Below, one piece after another: positions 1 through 9,428 of a stretch of DNA of 64,000 nt (the stretch's first letter is position 1; each line of letters begins with the position of its first letter). The notes beneath the pieces were generated by a model, which saw nothing but the letters and a program-made list of their open reading frames with translations, was not told the DNA's origin and made no database searches. A program made the position numbers and the translations under genes. The stretch is from an uncultured Lachnospiraceae bacterium. Lineage in GTDB: Bacteria; Bacillota; Clostridia; Lachnospirales; Lachnospiraceae. The DNA lies in assembly GCA_900317555.1 (NCBI GenBank), contig ONHF01000019.1, forward strand, positions 1 through 64,000. The letters are read 5' to 3'.

Positions 1-557
1 ATTACACAGGTATGGCGCTAAACCAATACGGGTGGTGGTATTACCGTGACGGCAGGCTTGACTGGACATACACCGGCGAGGGAGAGAATGACGCAGGGAT
101 ATGGTATTATAAGAATGGCCATGTTGCATGGGGACTGACCGGAATGGTGTTAACTAATAAAGAATGGCGCTATGTTCGAGACGGCAGGATTGATGCTGAT
201 TATACCGGCATGGCTGATAATCAATATGGCTGGTGGTATTTTCGAAACGGTAAGCTGGACTGGCATTATACAGGCATGGCACTGAATCAATACGGGTGGT
301 GGTATTACCGTAACGGCAGGCTTGACTGGACATACACCGGCGAGGGAGAGAATGACGCGGGGACATGGTATTATAAAAATGGCCATGTTGCATGGGGACT
401 GACCGGAATGGTATTAACGGAAAAAGGATGGCGATTTGTTCAAAACGGAAGGATCATCACTGATTATACCGGTATAGCAGAGAATCAATATGGCTGGTGG
501 CATTTTCAGAATGGGAAAATTGACGGGATATACACTGGTGTAAAAACATCTATCTAG
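1..557 (+). CDS. Surface-binding repeat protein, C-terminal fragment
   Basis: The reading frame is open from the window edge (codons in phase with base 3, reading Y-T-G just before the first ATG at 12), so the gene starts upstream and the ATG at 12 is internal. All that is visible is eight consecutive 22-residue units of the type NQYGWWYYRNG-x-LDWTYTG, followed by five residues (VKTSI). Aromatic/glycine repeats of this kind are the C-terminal surface- or glucan-binding modules of many clostridial secreted proteins, usually behind an enzymatic or adhesive domain that cannot be seen here. The gene ends 13 bases before the next start, so it may be cotranscribed with the acyltransferase. The catalytic identity is unknown. 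Confidence 0.8.
   Translation, partial: YTGMALNQYGWWYYRDGRLDWTYTGEGENDAGIWYYKNGHVAWGLTGMVLTNKEWRYVRDGRIDADYTGMADNQYGWWYFRNGKLDWHYTGMALNQYGWWYYRNGRLDWTYTGEGENDAGTWYYKNGHVAWGLTGMVLTEKGWRFVQNGRIITDYTGIAENQYGWWHFQNGKIDGIYTGVKTSI
12..539 (+). repeat. Two 264-bp tandem super-repeats, each of four 22-codon units
   Basis: Bases 12-275 and 276-539 are two copies of a 264-bp unit with long identical blocks, for example the stretch coding GRLDWTYTGEGENDAG. Each copy holds four 66-bp units whose diagnostic residues cycle in the same order: NQYGWWYY, NDAG-x-WYY, VLT-x-K-x-WR, NQYGWW-x-F. The higher-order period shows that a block of four units was duplicated recently. The duplication is in frame and sits inside the surface-binding domain. 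Confidence 0.85.
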
Positions 558-570
558 AGGGGAGAGAAGA

Positions 571-2595
571 GTGAGTAAGTCCGTAAAAGTCAGAGAAAAG
601 TGGATTGATAATGCCAAGGGAATAGCAATGATCCTTGTCATTGCTGGTCATGTCAGCGAAGGACTTACCGGTATATTGAACTTTGGATGGGTATATGGAG
701 TCCATTTAGTTATGTTCTTCTTATTAAGTGGCTTCACTTTGAAAAAGAAACCGCTGACAAAAGAGTATGTGAACAGAAAGTTTGTACGCTTAATGATCCC
801 GTACTTCTGGACATGCCTTGCAGTATCATTTGCAAATATATGGAACAGCTGGTATTTCTCAAAAGATATTTCAATCTCGACAATATCTAATATTATTGGT
901 AAAGATATCCTTATTTCTTTTTTTGCTTCGGGAGCAATAACTACATTTGGTACGGTTGATATAGGAGCTAGGATAGGGGCTATATGGTTTCTGCCGGCCT
1001 TGTTTTTTGCTGTACTAATCTTCGAACTTCTTATTAATTATAAAGATGACGATATATTTTTGGGAGTTAGTACAGGCACAATAGCAATCATCGCTTGTAT
1101 AACCGCAAAGTTCATATGGTTTCCATTCAGCATTCAATCAGGAATGTTTGCATCTTTTTTCATCTGGTTAGGATATGAAATAAAGAAGCATGCTGTTCTT
1201 GAAAAAATCAAGTGGTACAATTATGTAATTGCTCTTATAGTTTTATGGTTTGGAATTCATTTTTATTATTGTAATATCGGCTTTGTAGTTGCGAGTATGC
1301 CAGACCCATGGATATCAATTGCTGTGGGAGTTTCCGGATGCCTGTTAATATATCTTATTTCTTTAACATATAAAGGGAACTTACTTTCTTATATTGGAAG
1401 AATTTCGCTGACAGTCCTCTGTGTGCATTTGTTCGCTCTCAATACGCTTCAAGAGTATTATGGCAGGATATTTGATAAATTCGCTCTTCAGGGAAATGTA
1501 AGAATCTGGGCAAACATTGTAATTAATGTTGTATTTGCGATAGTTACAGCCGCATTTATCGAGCTTACCAAGAAGATATTCAAGTCAAAACACGAATATA
1601 TACGTAAGCAGCTCACAGATTCCTTGAGGAATGAGAACAATGATGTGGCATTATATATTGAACAAGGAATATTTGTTACATTATTAGTTTTGGGACAATT
1701 TCCAATCAACGAAAGGCTAAGAACCATTATTTATTCATGCAACGCTGCTGTTTTTATTTTTTTCGCAGGGTATTGCAATGGACAAAGAGAATTCAATAGA
1801 GATTTGATTTTTTGTGCTGTCAAAAAGTATCTGACACCGTATTTTGTCACAGCTATCATTGATATTGCTTTTCATCATAATGCATGGCATTCGAAATTTA
1901 TTAAGTATTGCGCAGGCATTTCAAATACGAACCAAATATTCACCGACGTTCAATCAGTCGGCCCTGTTTATATTTTCCTTGTGCTGTTTTTATGTGTGAC
2001 ATTTTATGCATTTATTACCAGGTATCTCAAAGACAACAGGAAGATATTCATTACAGTACTCTGCATATCTGTTTTGGGACTAATTCTAGGTAACATAGGA
2101 CTTTGGCTTCCGTGGAGTATGGATATCGTTTGTTACTCCCTTGTTATTTATTATATTGGTATTTTATTCAAGGAGCGTGACATACTTAACTATATCAGCA
2201 AGACATATGCATCTTATTTTCTACTTTCTTCAATGTGGGCCTGTATGATTTATGACGGTGGAATGGAGCTGAGTACGAGAAACTATGGTCAATATGGGTT
2301 CGTAATAATGGGAGCAATCTCTGGAATAATTGTTACATACCAGCTTTCTCAGTATATCGAAAGAAATCTTCCGATACTGTCGAGATTGCTTTTGCCAATA
2401 GGTATGGGATTTACATGGATACTGACAGTATATACGATTATTCATGAAAAGGTGGAAGCTGTTATCGCAGGGAATATTGGCAGTTCAAATGTTGTTTATT
2501 GCGGGTTAGTAGTTTTCATTGAGTTTCTTCTTGGACTGATCATAATATTTTTCGTGAACTTTTTGAAAGTAAGGCAATTAAGGTACCGGCAATAG
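571..2595 (+). CDS. Tandem acyltransferase-3 membrane protein
   Basis: GTG start after a purine-rich RBS (AGGGGAGAGAAGA). The first half (about residues 1-345) is a typical acyltransferase 3 domain: WIDNAKGIAMILVIAGH with the conserved His, then the MFFLLSGF and RLMIPYFWT motifs, and about ten hydrophobic segments. Such proteins O-acylate surface or secreted glycans from inside the membrane. The second half (about 355-674) is a diverged copy: IEQGIFVTLLVLGQ replaces the GH motif with GQ, then FIFFAGY, KYLTPYF and GPVYIFLVLF. So it looks like two AT3 domains fused in one chain, with the second lacking the catalytic His. Ordinary family members are about 350 residues. The gene is AT-rich compared with genes further along. 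Confidence 0.85.
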   Translation: MSKSVKVREKWIDNAKGIAMILVIAGHVSEGLTGILNFGWVYGVHLVMFFLLSGFTLKKKPLTKEYVNRKFVRLMIPYFWTCLAVSFANIWNSWYFSKDISISTISNIIGKDILISFFASGAITTFGTVDIGARIGAIWFLPALFFAVLIFELLINYKDDDIFLGVSTGTIAIIACITAKFIWFPFSIQSGMFASFFIWLGYEIKKHAVLEKIKWYNYVIALIVLWFGIHFYYCNIGFVVASMPDPWISIAVGVSGCLLIYLISLTYKGNLLSYIGRISLTVLCVHLFALNTLQEYYGRIFDKFALQGNVRIWANIVINVVFAIVTAAFIELTKKIFKSKHEYIRKQLTDSLRNENNDVALYIEQGIFVTLLVLGQFPINERLRTIIYSCNAAVFIFFAGYCNGQREFNRDLIFCAVKKYLTPYFVTAIIDIAFHHNAWHSKFIKYCAGISNTNQIFTDVQSVGPVYIFLVLFLCVTFYAFITRYLKDNRKIFITVLCISVLGLILGNIGLWLPWSMDIVCYSLVIYYIGILFKERDILNYISKTYASYFLLSSMWACMIYDGGMELSTRNYGQYGFVIMGAISGIIVTYQLSQYIERNLPILSRLLLPIGMGFTWILTVYTIIHEKVEAVIAGNIGSSNVVYCGLVVFIEFLLGLIIIFFVNFLKVRQLRYRQ

Positions 2596-2620
2596 AATAC
2601 CAGTGTTCAGTTTTAATTAT

Positions 2621-2649
2621 TTGAATCTTTATATCAGACTTCATATAAA
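2621..2649 (+). promoter_or_regulatory. Predicted sigma-A promoter for the YfhO-like gene
   Basis: A -35 box TTGAAT (2621-2626) and a -10 box TATAAA (2644-2649) are separated by exactly 17 bp in an AT-rich 76-bp gap. A start about 7 bases further gives a short leader before the ATG at 2672. If real, it begins a transcript running into the exporter and glycosyltransferase genes. Confidence 0.45.
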
Positions 2650-2671
2650 AGAAGAAACCATATAATAGTCT

Positions 2672-5422
2672 ATGCAAAAATACTTGAAGTGCCATAATCA
2701 AAATAAATACTTCATTGCTTATACAGCGCTATTTTTAGGAATGTTCTGGCTCTGTTATGGGGTCTACCTTTTCCTTTACCATAAAGCTTTCTTTTGGAGT
2801 ATTGACGGTTTTACACAGGATTATGTCAGCTTTCTTTACTTAGGCCGGTGGGGGAGATCCATCTTCTTTAATCTTATTCACGGAATGTATCCCATAGTGC
2901 CAATGTGGAGTCAGGCGATTGGCTATGGTGCGGATATTCCGACATCACTGGCTGCTTATCTATGGGATCCTTTCAATTGGATATCGGTGTTTATCCCCAG
3001 TGTATATGCTGAGCAGGGATACGCGGTAATGATCATTCTAAAGTTTTATGCCGCTGGACTTGCATTCAGCATATTGGCAGAGTCACGAGGATGGACAAAA
3101 GGCGCTACATTATGTGGCGCGATGATTTACATATTTTCCGCGACAGCGCAAATCGGTTTTTATCATTCGTTTTTTATTAATCCTCTTATTATTTTTCCAA
3201 TACTGATCGATGGTGTTGACAGGCTATATGCAAATAAGCGACATGGCGGGGTATATATATCGGCATTGGCATTCAGCTTCGTAAGCTATTTCTATTTTGC
3301 TTATATGATGTCCATCCTTGTATTTCTCTATGTCATATTCCGCGTTATCGCTGATTATTATAACCGTGTGATACATTCGATAACTGAAATAGCGATGATA
3401 GCACTTCGTTTTTTAATATATTCGGTTGTTGCTGCTGGAATTGCTGCGGCGGGTCTTCTTCCTAGCATACTGGTTATGGCTCATGCAGGGCGATTAGGAC
3501 TGCCACACTACCTTCCGCTGTTTTTTGATAAAGCGTATTATGCTGGTATATTTCTGCAATTCTTTCAGCCATTTTTAATGCTGGGAAGAGACTGCGAGGT
3601 CGGATTTGGATTCATGGCATTGATCTGCGTTATCCTGCTGTTCGTGAGGCGGGGGGAGAATCGAAGGATCAAAGTGGAATTTATTTTTATGGTTGCCGCT
3701 CTTTGTCTTCCCTTCGCTGGGCATATCATGAATGGAATGAATTATACGGCCAATCGGTGGGTATTTGCCTATTGTCTGCTGGTATCCAATATCGTCGTGA
3801 TGATGCTGCCTTCGATGAAGAAACTGTCGAAGAAGCAGGCGTTCACTGTATGCGGTCTCTGTATTGTTTATATATTACTTGGAGCGACAGTATTTGCGGC
3901 TCGGGGAGTAGCGTACTGGGGGCTGTCCGGATTACTGCTTTTAAGCTGTGGTATGCTTTTTCTATTCCCGAAGTTCAGCGCGCGCTTATTCTATAGGTCA
4001 GTTGTTATCTTATGCGCCTTGTCTGTAGCGGCTCTTTCCGCTGTTTCCTACAGTCGGCATTTGTATAATGTTTTCGGCAGCCATACTGATGCGGGTACGG
4101 CATACGATACTGCTAAAAATAGCGGCGGTTTGCCGTTGCTGAACAAAATCAAGGTTGAAGATGGAACAAGAATAGACAGAAGCGGTCTCGATGTTGTTAA
4201 TAACGCTTCATGGTTATATAACCAGAGCGCGATCAACTTTTATATTAGTGTTTACAACAATGACATCGACCTGTTTCATAAAAGCATTGCGTTAAATACA
4301 AGACCATGGAATTATGGTTATTCAGGACTCGACCGCCGCAGCGAGCTGGAAGCGCTGCTTGGTGTTACGCATTATTTTGTGAATAAGGATACGCCGTTCC
4401 GGCCGATTGGTTTTACTAATCTGGAAGCAGAGAAAGATATCTTGATTAACCGTCTTTCTGATTCTCCGATAACAGTATGTTCCTATTCCGCGGATCAGCC
4501 AAACTCTTTATTCTATACATTTGATAAAGCAATGACCTATGATACCTATCAGAAATTAAAGCCAATCGAAAGGCAGCAGGCGCTGATGAAGGCGGTTGTT
4601 ATTGACGAACCTGCCGCGCAGACGAAGCTGAGTTTAAGTCAGATCGAGAATGTGATTAACCGAAAAATGGTTAAATATTCGCTTTCTTCATTCAGTGATG
4701 TACAAATAGATGATAATCTACATTCTGTTTTCGTGCCTTCTGCCGGAGGACAGATTGTGTTGACTTTTGATGATATAACAGATGGCGAAGTTTATCTTAG
4801 TTTTAATCATTTGATTTTTCAGAATGGTCAGGCACAGAATTATTCGATCGGAGCGGAGGGGAGATATCGCGAAGCAGAAAATCAGAAAGAACAGAACGTT
4901 CCTGGCGCATATGACATTTTTAGCGGCAATACATATTACAGTCATATGTATGGCGGAAAAACGGATTGGACCATCAATTTAGGAAATTTGGAAAGTCCGG
5001 TAAACACAGTCGTACTGACCTTCAATGATCCCGGAACATATACTTGGGATGATCTTGATCTTGTAGTCCGGCCGGTTTCCGAAGTAAAGAAAAACATTGA
5101 TCAGCTGGGGCGTATTTCCGGTCTTGTCAGTATAGGCGTAAATGAATATTCGCTGGATGTAAATATAAACAGCGCGAAGTATTTATTCACATCTGTTCCC
5201 TTTTCGGAAGGATGGAAGTTTTATGATAACGGTAAGAAGGTGGATGTCCAGCGGGCGGACTGCGGATTTATGGCAATCCGGCTTGATGGTGGAGCTCATC
5301 ACATTGTTATGAAATACAGAACTCCCGGACTTTATGAGGGGATAGCCGTTTCTATACTATTCCTGCTGTTGTATTTTATATTGCAAAACCTATCATTCAA
5401 AAAAGCCGGAAAAGAGAATTAA
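2672..5422 (+). CDS. YfhO-family membrane glycosyltransferase-like protein
   Basis: This 916-residue protein has roughly twelve hydrophobic segments over its first 440 residues. A long hydrophilic, probably extracytoplasmic region (about 450-885) and a last membrane segment at the C-terminus (LYEGIAVSILFLLLYFILQN) follow. Early motifs (IDGFTQDYVSFLYLGRW and WDPFNWISVFIP) and the overall layout match the YfhO family. In that family the first loop carries acidic residues as in GT-C enzymes, and B. subtilis YfhO is linked to glycosylation of lipoteichoic acid. By analogy it transfers a sugar from a lipid carrier to an outer-surface polymer, but the substrate is unknown. It is followed after 38 bases by the GlfT2-like gene. 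Confidence 0.75.
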   Translation: MQKYLKCHNQNKYFIAYTALFLGMFWLCYGVYLFLYHKAFFWSIDGFTQDYVSFLYLGRWGRSIFFNLIHGMYPIVPMWSQAIGYGADIPTSLAAYLWDPFNWISVFIPSVYAEQGYAVMIILKFYAAGLAFSILAESRGWTKGATLCGAMIYIFSATAQIGFYHSFFINPLIIFPILIDGVDRLYANKRHGGVYISALAFSFVSYFYFAYMMSILVFLYVIFRVIADYYNRVIHSITEIAMIALRFLIYSVVAAGIAAAGLLPSILVMAHAGRLGLPHYLPLFFDKAYYAGIFLQFFQPFLMLGRDCEVGFGFMALICVILLFVRRGENRRIKVEFIFMVAALCLPFAGHIMNGMNYTANRWVFAYCLLVSNIVVMMLPSMKKLSKKQAFTVCGLCIVYILLGATVFAARGVAYWGLSGLLLLSCGMLFLFPKFSARLFYRSVVILCALSVAALSAVSYSRHLYNVFGSHTDAGTAYDTAKNSGGLPLLNKIKVEDGTRIDRSGLDVVNNASWLYNQSAINFYISVYNNDIDLFHKSIALNTRPWNYGYSGLDRRSELEALLGVTHYFVNKDTPFRPIGFTNLEAEKDILINRLSDSPITVCSYSADQPNSLFYTFDKAMTYDTYQKLKPIERQQALMKAVVIDEPAAQTKLSLSQIENVINRKMVKYSLSSFSDVQIDDNLHSVFVPSAGGQIVLTFDDITDGEVYLSFNHLIFQNGQAQNYSIGAEGRYREAENQKEQNVPGAYDIFSGNTYYSHMYGGKTDWTINLGNLESPVNTVVLTFNDPGTYTWDDLDLVVRPVSEVKKNIDQLGRISGLVSIGVNEYSLDVNINSAKYLFTSVPFSEGWKFYDNGKKVDVQRADCGFMAIRLDGGAHHIVMKYRTPGLYEGIAVSILFLLLYFILQNLSFKKAGKEN

Positions 5423-5460
5423 AAGAATCCGACTAACTGGATGAAGGAGGTCGAATACCG

Positions 5461-7287
5461 ATGAAAAGAATTGTACTTCAAAAAATAATACTTCCTTCCA
5501 GTGATCTGGAAGAAAGCCACTATAATATTTTTTATCGTGGCCATAAGGGATATCAGGCAGACCAAGCTGCCTTATATATGCCGGCCTATGAGCACTTTGA
5601 TTTTGCCACATACGTCAATGGTATGCCGGTAAACAAATGGAAAAGATATACAAACCTGACGAATTTAACTTTAACGATACACGTGAAAGGTAAGTTTACC
5701 GCGGTTATTATAGGATACAATGAAAATCCGTCTCGGCCGGAAAGGCATGTTCTTTCCAGAATAGAAGGACAGTCGTCAGAATTGAAGGCTTATTCCTGTA
5801 GTATAACAGATCTTAATTATGAATTTATTGGTGTTGAAATCCAAAGCTTGGAGAATATTATATTTGCGGGCGGAGAATTCACCGGTGAATTTGAAGAAAC
5901 AAGTATTCGACCTATTGATCTTGTAATAGCTACGACGACCTTCAGAAAAGAAGAATACATCAAGAAGAATACTAATAAAATCCAGGAACAGCTGATTGAC
6001 AGTCATGAGGAGTCTATCTGTGATCATCTGTATATAAATGTGGTAGATAATGGCCGCACGCTGACAGATGCTGACATTACAGGACGCCATGTGAGACTGA
6101 TTCCTAATAATAACGCGGGTGGCTCCGGTGGATATGCCAGAGGAATGCTGGAAGCAATGTATATGCAGCCTAAGCCTACGCATGTTCTTTTGATGGATGA
6201 TGACGTTCTTGTACTTCCGGAAAGCATTCGTAGAACCTATACGCTCCTGAGACTCTTGAAAGAACCATTTCAGAATGCCTTCATCTCTGGAGCTATGCTG
6301 CGGATGGATGAGCTGAACAAATTTTATGAAGATGTTGGCTCTATGACACCAACGCTGGAATTCAAAACAGTAAAGTGGAGAGCGAATGTTTCATCACTAA
6401 AAAAAATTATGGACATCAATAGAGAATTGCCTGCAGTAACAAATATGTTTGCTGCATGGTGGTACTGTTGTATTCCGATCAACAATATTGAACAGTATGG
6501 ACTGCCGTATCCATTATTTATAAGGTATGATGATTTGGAGTATGGTGTCCGTTGCTCACAGAAAATTATTAATATGTCAGGAATTTGTATCTGGCATATG
6601 AGCTTTGAATATAAATTCAAGGAATCCATGGATTTTTACCAAAGATTTCGCAACACTTTCATCGTTTGCTCTGCAGATCCAAAAATTCATGCAATAGACC
6701 CGATCAATCGTTATATTCCGGAAGTACAGCGGAACCTTCTCATGTACAATTATGGCGGCGTAGAAGCCTTACTGCAGGCGCTTGAAGACTATATGAAGGG
6801 ACCGGAGTTCCTGCAGGAAGATCGCGGTGCGGAGATATTGAAGAAGCTGAGTCAGTATAATCAGGTTATGGAACCGCTGGAAGAGATGCCAACAGGTGAA
6901 TGTTATCTGACAACACTTGATAAAGATTATCCGATATCCTTTCTGCAGCGTGTCTGGTATTATCTTACATACAACGGACAGAGGTTTTATACGCCGAAGT
7001 CCAAGTGGAAAAAGGATTATGCATATGTGCTGTATGACTGGGCACATCAGCCAGGCAGGTGCGCATTCCATAAGAATCTGATCGCTATTAACCCGCTTGA
7101 CAGAACTGCGAACAGGCGGGTGCAGGATAAGCAGAGATTTAAAATCCTTTATAAACGATACAAACAGGACCTGAAATTATATAAGAAAAACAAAGAGAAG
7201 CTCCGGAAGGAATATCGGGAAAGCTTTGGATATATGACATCGGAGAAGTTCTGGAGAAAGTATCTGAAACTGGATGAGAACAACTGA
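5461..7287 (+). CDS. GlfT2-like GT2 glycosyltransferase
   Basis: The ATG follows a strong RBS (AAGGAGGT, 10-base spacing). The layout matches bifunctional galactofuranosyltransferases of the GlfT2 type: an N-terminal beta-rich domain (about 1-150) and a GT-A catalytic core with PIDLVIATTTFRKE, NNNAGGSGGYARGM and the metal-binding LLMDDDV (about 243-249). A later acidic motif RYDDLEYG (about 354) and GICIWHM, which supplies a conserved His, follow. The C-terminal third is helical and ends in a very basic segment, suiting a membrane-surface enzyme. GlfT2 homologues extend galactofuran chains. No UDP-galactopyranose mutase gene is in this window, so the donor sugar is an inference. It sits just before the Wzm/Wzt exporter genes. 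Confidence 0.8.
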   Translation: MKRIVLQKIILPSSDLEESHYNIFYRGHKGYQADQAALYMPAYEHFDFATYVNGMPVNKWKRYTNLTNLTLTIHVKGKFTAVIIGYNENPSRPERHVLSRIEGQSSELKAYSCSITDLNYEFIGVEIQSLENIIFAGGEFTGEFEETSIRPIDLVIATTTFRKEEYIKKNTNKIQEQLIDSHEESICDHLYINVVDNGRTLTDADITGRHVRLIPNNNAGGSGGYARGMLEAMYMQPKPTHVLLMDDDVLVLPESIRRTYTLLRLLKEPFQNAFISGAMLRMDELNKFYEDVGSMTPTLEFKTVKWRANVSSLKKIMDINRELPAVTNMFAAWWYCCIPINNIEQYGLPYPLFIRYDDLEYGVRCSQKIINMSGICIWHMSFEYKFKESMDFYQRFRNTFIVCSADPKIHAIDPINRYIPEVQRNLLMYNYGGVEALLQALEDYMKGPEFLQEDRGAEILKKLSQYNQVMEPLEEMPTGECYLTTLDKDYPISFLQRVWYYLTYNGQRFYTPKSKWKKDYAYVLYDWAHQPGRCAFHKNLIAINPLDRTANRRVQDKQRFKILYKRYKQDLKLYKKNKEKLRKEYRESFGYMTSEKFWRKYLKLDENN

Positions 7288-7344
7288 CCATCCGGCGATG
7301 AATCCGGAACCCGCAGAACACAGGGAGTAACGCCTGAAACTATT

Positions 7345-8127
7345 ATGAGTATCAAACAAGACATTATTGAGATCTGGAACTACAGAGATATGGTTTTCAG
7401 TCTGGCCAGACGGGAACTGCGTGGCAAGTATGAGAAATCGGTTCTGGGTTTTCTGTGGGCATTTTTAGGACCGCTGTTTCAAATCCTGATTTATGGAATT
7501 GTTTTTACGGGAATATTCCATAATAATATGCCTAATTTCTATATTTATCTGATGACCGGAATCCTTCCATGGACCTTTTTCAGCGATTCGTTTGGTCAGG
7601 GGACCGGCGCAATTGTTTATAATGCGGAGATGGTCAAAAAAATCTATTTTCCCCGGGAAGTTCTGGTAATTGCCGAAGTGACAGCTAAGTTTATCAACAT
7701 GCTGCTGTCATTCATTGTCATGGGCTTTTTTATCCTTGTTTCGGGTGTCGGATTCAGCCTTGAAATCATTCAGCTGCCGCTCATCGTGGTGATCGAGTAC
7801 ATACTGGTACTCGGAATGTCCTTTATTGTTGCGTCGGTGACTGTTTATTTCCGCGATTTGGAGTATGTTGTTCACGTTATTTTGATGGCATTAATCTGGG
7901 GAACGCCGATTATGTATGAACTGAAAGGCATTAATCCGTTCCTTCTGAAATTGCTTTACATGAATCCGTTTACAACCATTATCTCGATATATCATGACAT
8001 CCTGTATTACCATACACCGACACAGGCGAGAGACTATCTGATTTCTTTCTTTGAAGGGCTTGTGATTCTCATACTGGGATTCCAGATTTTCAGGCATTTG
8101 AAGAGAAGATTCGCGGAGGAACTGTAA
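7345..8127 (+). CDS. ABC-2 polysaccharide exporter permease (Wzm/TagG type)
   Basis: This 260-residue protein has about six hydrophobic segments and the family signature near the N-terminus: a short amphipathic stretch, then SLARRELRGKYEKSVLGFLWAF in the part before the first membrane helix. This is the layout of ABC-2 permeases that export finished O-antigen, teichoic acid or rhamnan chains on a lipid carrier. Its TAA stop overlaps the ATG of the ATPase gene by one base, so the two are translationally coupled. No close RBS is seen for the ATG at 7345 (the nearest purine run, AGGGAG, is about 16 bases away). Confidence 0.9.
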   Translation: MSIKQDIIEIWNYRDMVFSLARRELRGKYEKSVLGFLWAFLGPLFQILIYGIVFTGIFHNNMPNFYIYLMTGILPWTFFSDSFGQGTGAIVYNAEMVKKIYFPREVLVIAEVTAKFINMLLSFIVMGFFILVSGVGFSLEIIQLPLIVVIEYILVLGMSFIVASVTVYFRDLEYVVHVILMALIWGTPIMYELKGINPFLLKLLYMNPFTTIISIYHDILYYHTPTQARDYLISFFEGLVILILGFQIFRHLKRRFAEEL

Positions 8128-9413
8128 TGCCGTTCAATGAAGATATTACGATAGACGTCAGCCATATCGTCAAGGATTTCAGAATCTATAAAGATAAAAG
8201 CCACACATTCAAGGACAGGGTTCTTTTTCGCAAACGGAACGCGTATGAGCTGAACCATGTCATAAATGACATCAGTTTTCAATGCCGGCGCGGACAGGCA
8301 ATCGGCTTGATCGGTCATAACGGATGCGGGAAAAGCACGACTTTAAAGCTGCTGAACAAGATCCTTTATCCTGACAGCGGGACGATCACGATGCGTGGTA
8401 AGATTTCAAGCCTGATCGAACTTGGCGCCGGCTTCCATCAGGATATGACGGGACGGGAGAATATCTATATCAATGCATCGATTTTCGGTTTGAGAAAACA
8501 TGAGATCGACGAAAGGCTGGATAAAATTATCCGTTTTTCTGAACTTGAGAAGTTCATTGACAGCCCTGTCAGAACATATTCTTCCGGAATGTATATGCGT
8601 CTCGCGTTTTCCATCGCGATCAATGTAGATGCGGATATCCTGCTGGTGGATGAAATTCTGGCTGTAGGAGATGCTAATTTTCAGGCAAAGTGTTTTTCGA
8701 AACTCGCAGAAATCAAGGCTAAAGGCACCACGATTGTGATCGTTTCACATTCCATGGATCAGATTAAGAGTATTTGTGACCGTGTTTTGTGGATAGATAA
8801 CGGTAAAATACGTGAAGATGGTCCTGCAAGCAAGGTGTGTGATCATTATCTGTTCGCCATGAACAAGGCTGCGGAAGACAGAAGGATCGAAGAAGCAAGA
8901 GAGGAAGGGAGAAAAGTACTCGAAAATCCCAATCATCTCTATCCTTTCCCCAAAAACGCGGAACAGGCTAGTAATATGTCCGACCGATCCGGAAATATGC
9001 AGATCCGTTTTGAAGATGTCAGACTTGAAGACATGAACGGATCTTTGTGCCAGCAGTTTCATTATGGAGATATGATGAGGCTGTGCTGGAAAATTTCGGA
9101 GAATCCGGAGAAAAAGAACTGTTTCTGTAAGTTTGAAATCTGCACGAGCGAAAACAGACCCTGTACCGAATTTGATAGTCTGAAGGACTGTGACAAATAT
9201 TTTCAGGACGATCATGCCTGTTACGAAATCAGCATTCAGAAACTTCTGCTGGGGAGTGGCTCCTATTATCTGAATCTCATTCTTCTAGATGAAAAGAGAG
9301 AGGTTCTGGACAAAGTTCAGCATGCCGTTGAATTTCAGGTAATGGTAACAGAGCCGTTGAGCGATGGCCTGATTCCCTTGAAAGCGGTATGGGATTGTCA
9401 GGAAGACGCCTGA
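8127..9413 (+). CDS. ABC exporter ATPase with Wzt-like carbohydrate-binding C-domain
   Basis: The ATPase domain spans about residues 1-250 and has Walker A GHNGCGKST (63-71), the signature-type motif YSSGMYMRL (about 150), Walker B ILLVDEILAVGD (about 171) and the switch His in VSHSMDQ. A second domain (about 285-428) begins QIRFEDVRLEDMNG and is beta-rich, as in the Wzt C-terminal domains that recognise the finished, capped end of a polysaccharide before export. An RBS GCGGAGGA lies 6 bases before the ATG. With the permease it forms a Wzm/Wzt-type exporter. The tail implies that a terminal modification or end structure of the glycan licenses export. Confidence 0.92.
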   Translation: MPFNEDITIDVSHIVKDFRIYKDKSHTFKDRVLFRKRNAYELNHVINDISFQCRRGQAIGLIGHNGCGKSTTLKLLNKILYPDSGTITMRGKISSLIELGAGFHQDMTGRENIYINASIFGLRKHEIDERLDKIIRFSELEKFIDSPVRTYSSGMYMRLAFSIAINVDADILLVDEILAVGDANFQAKCFSKLAEIKAKGTTIVIVSHSMDQIKSICDRVLWIDNGKIREDGPASKVCDHYLFAMNKAAEDRRIEEAREEGRKVLENPNHLYPFPKNAEQASNMSDRSGNMQIRFEDVRLEDMNGSLCQQFHYGDMMRLCWKISENPEKKNCFCKFEICTSENRPCTEFDSLKDCDKYFQDDHACYEISIQKLLLGSGSYYLNLILLDEKREVLDKVQHAVEFQVMVTEPLSDGLIPLKAVWDCQEDA

Positions 9414-9428
9414 ACAGGTAATCTTAAA

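Noticed and set aside
12..539. The repeats at the window start as a CRISPR-like array
   Set aside because: They are coding, with a 66-bp period in frame and conserved aromatic residues, and have no unrelated spacers.
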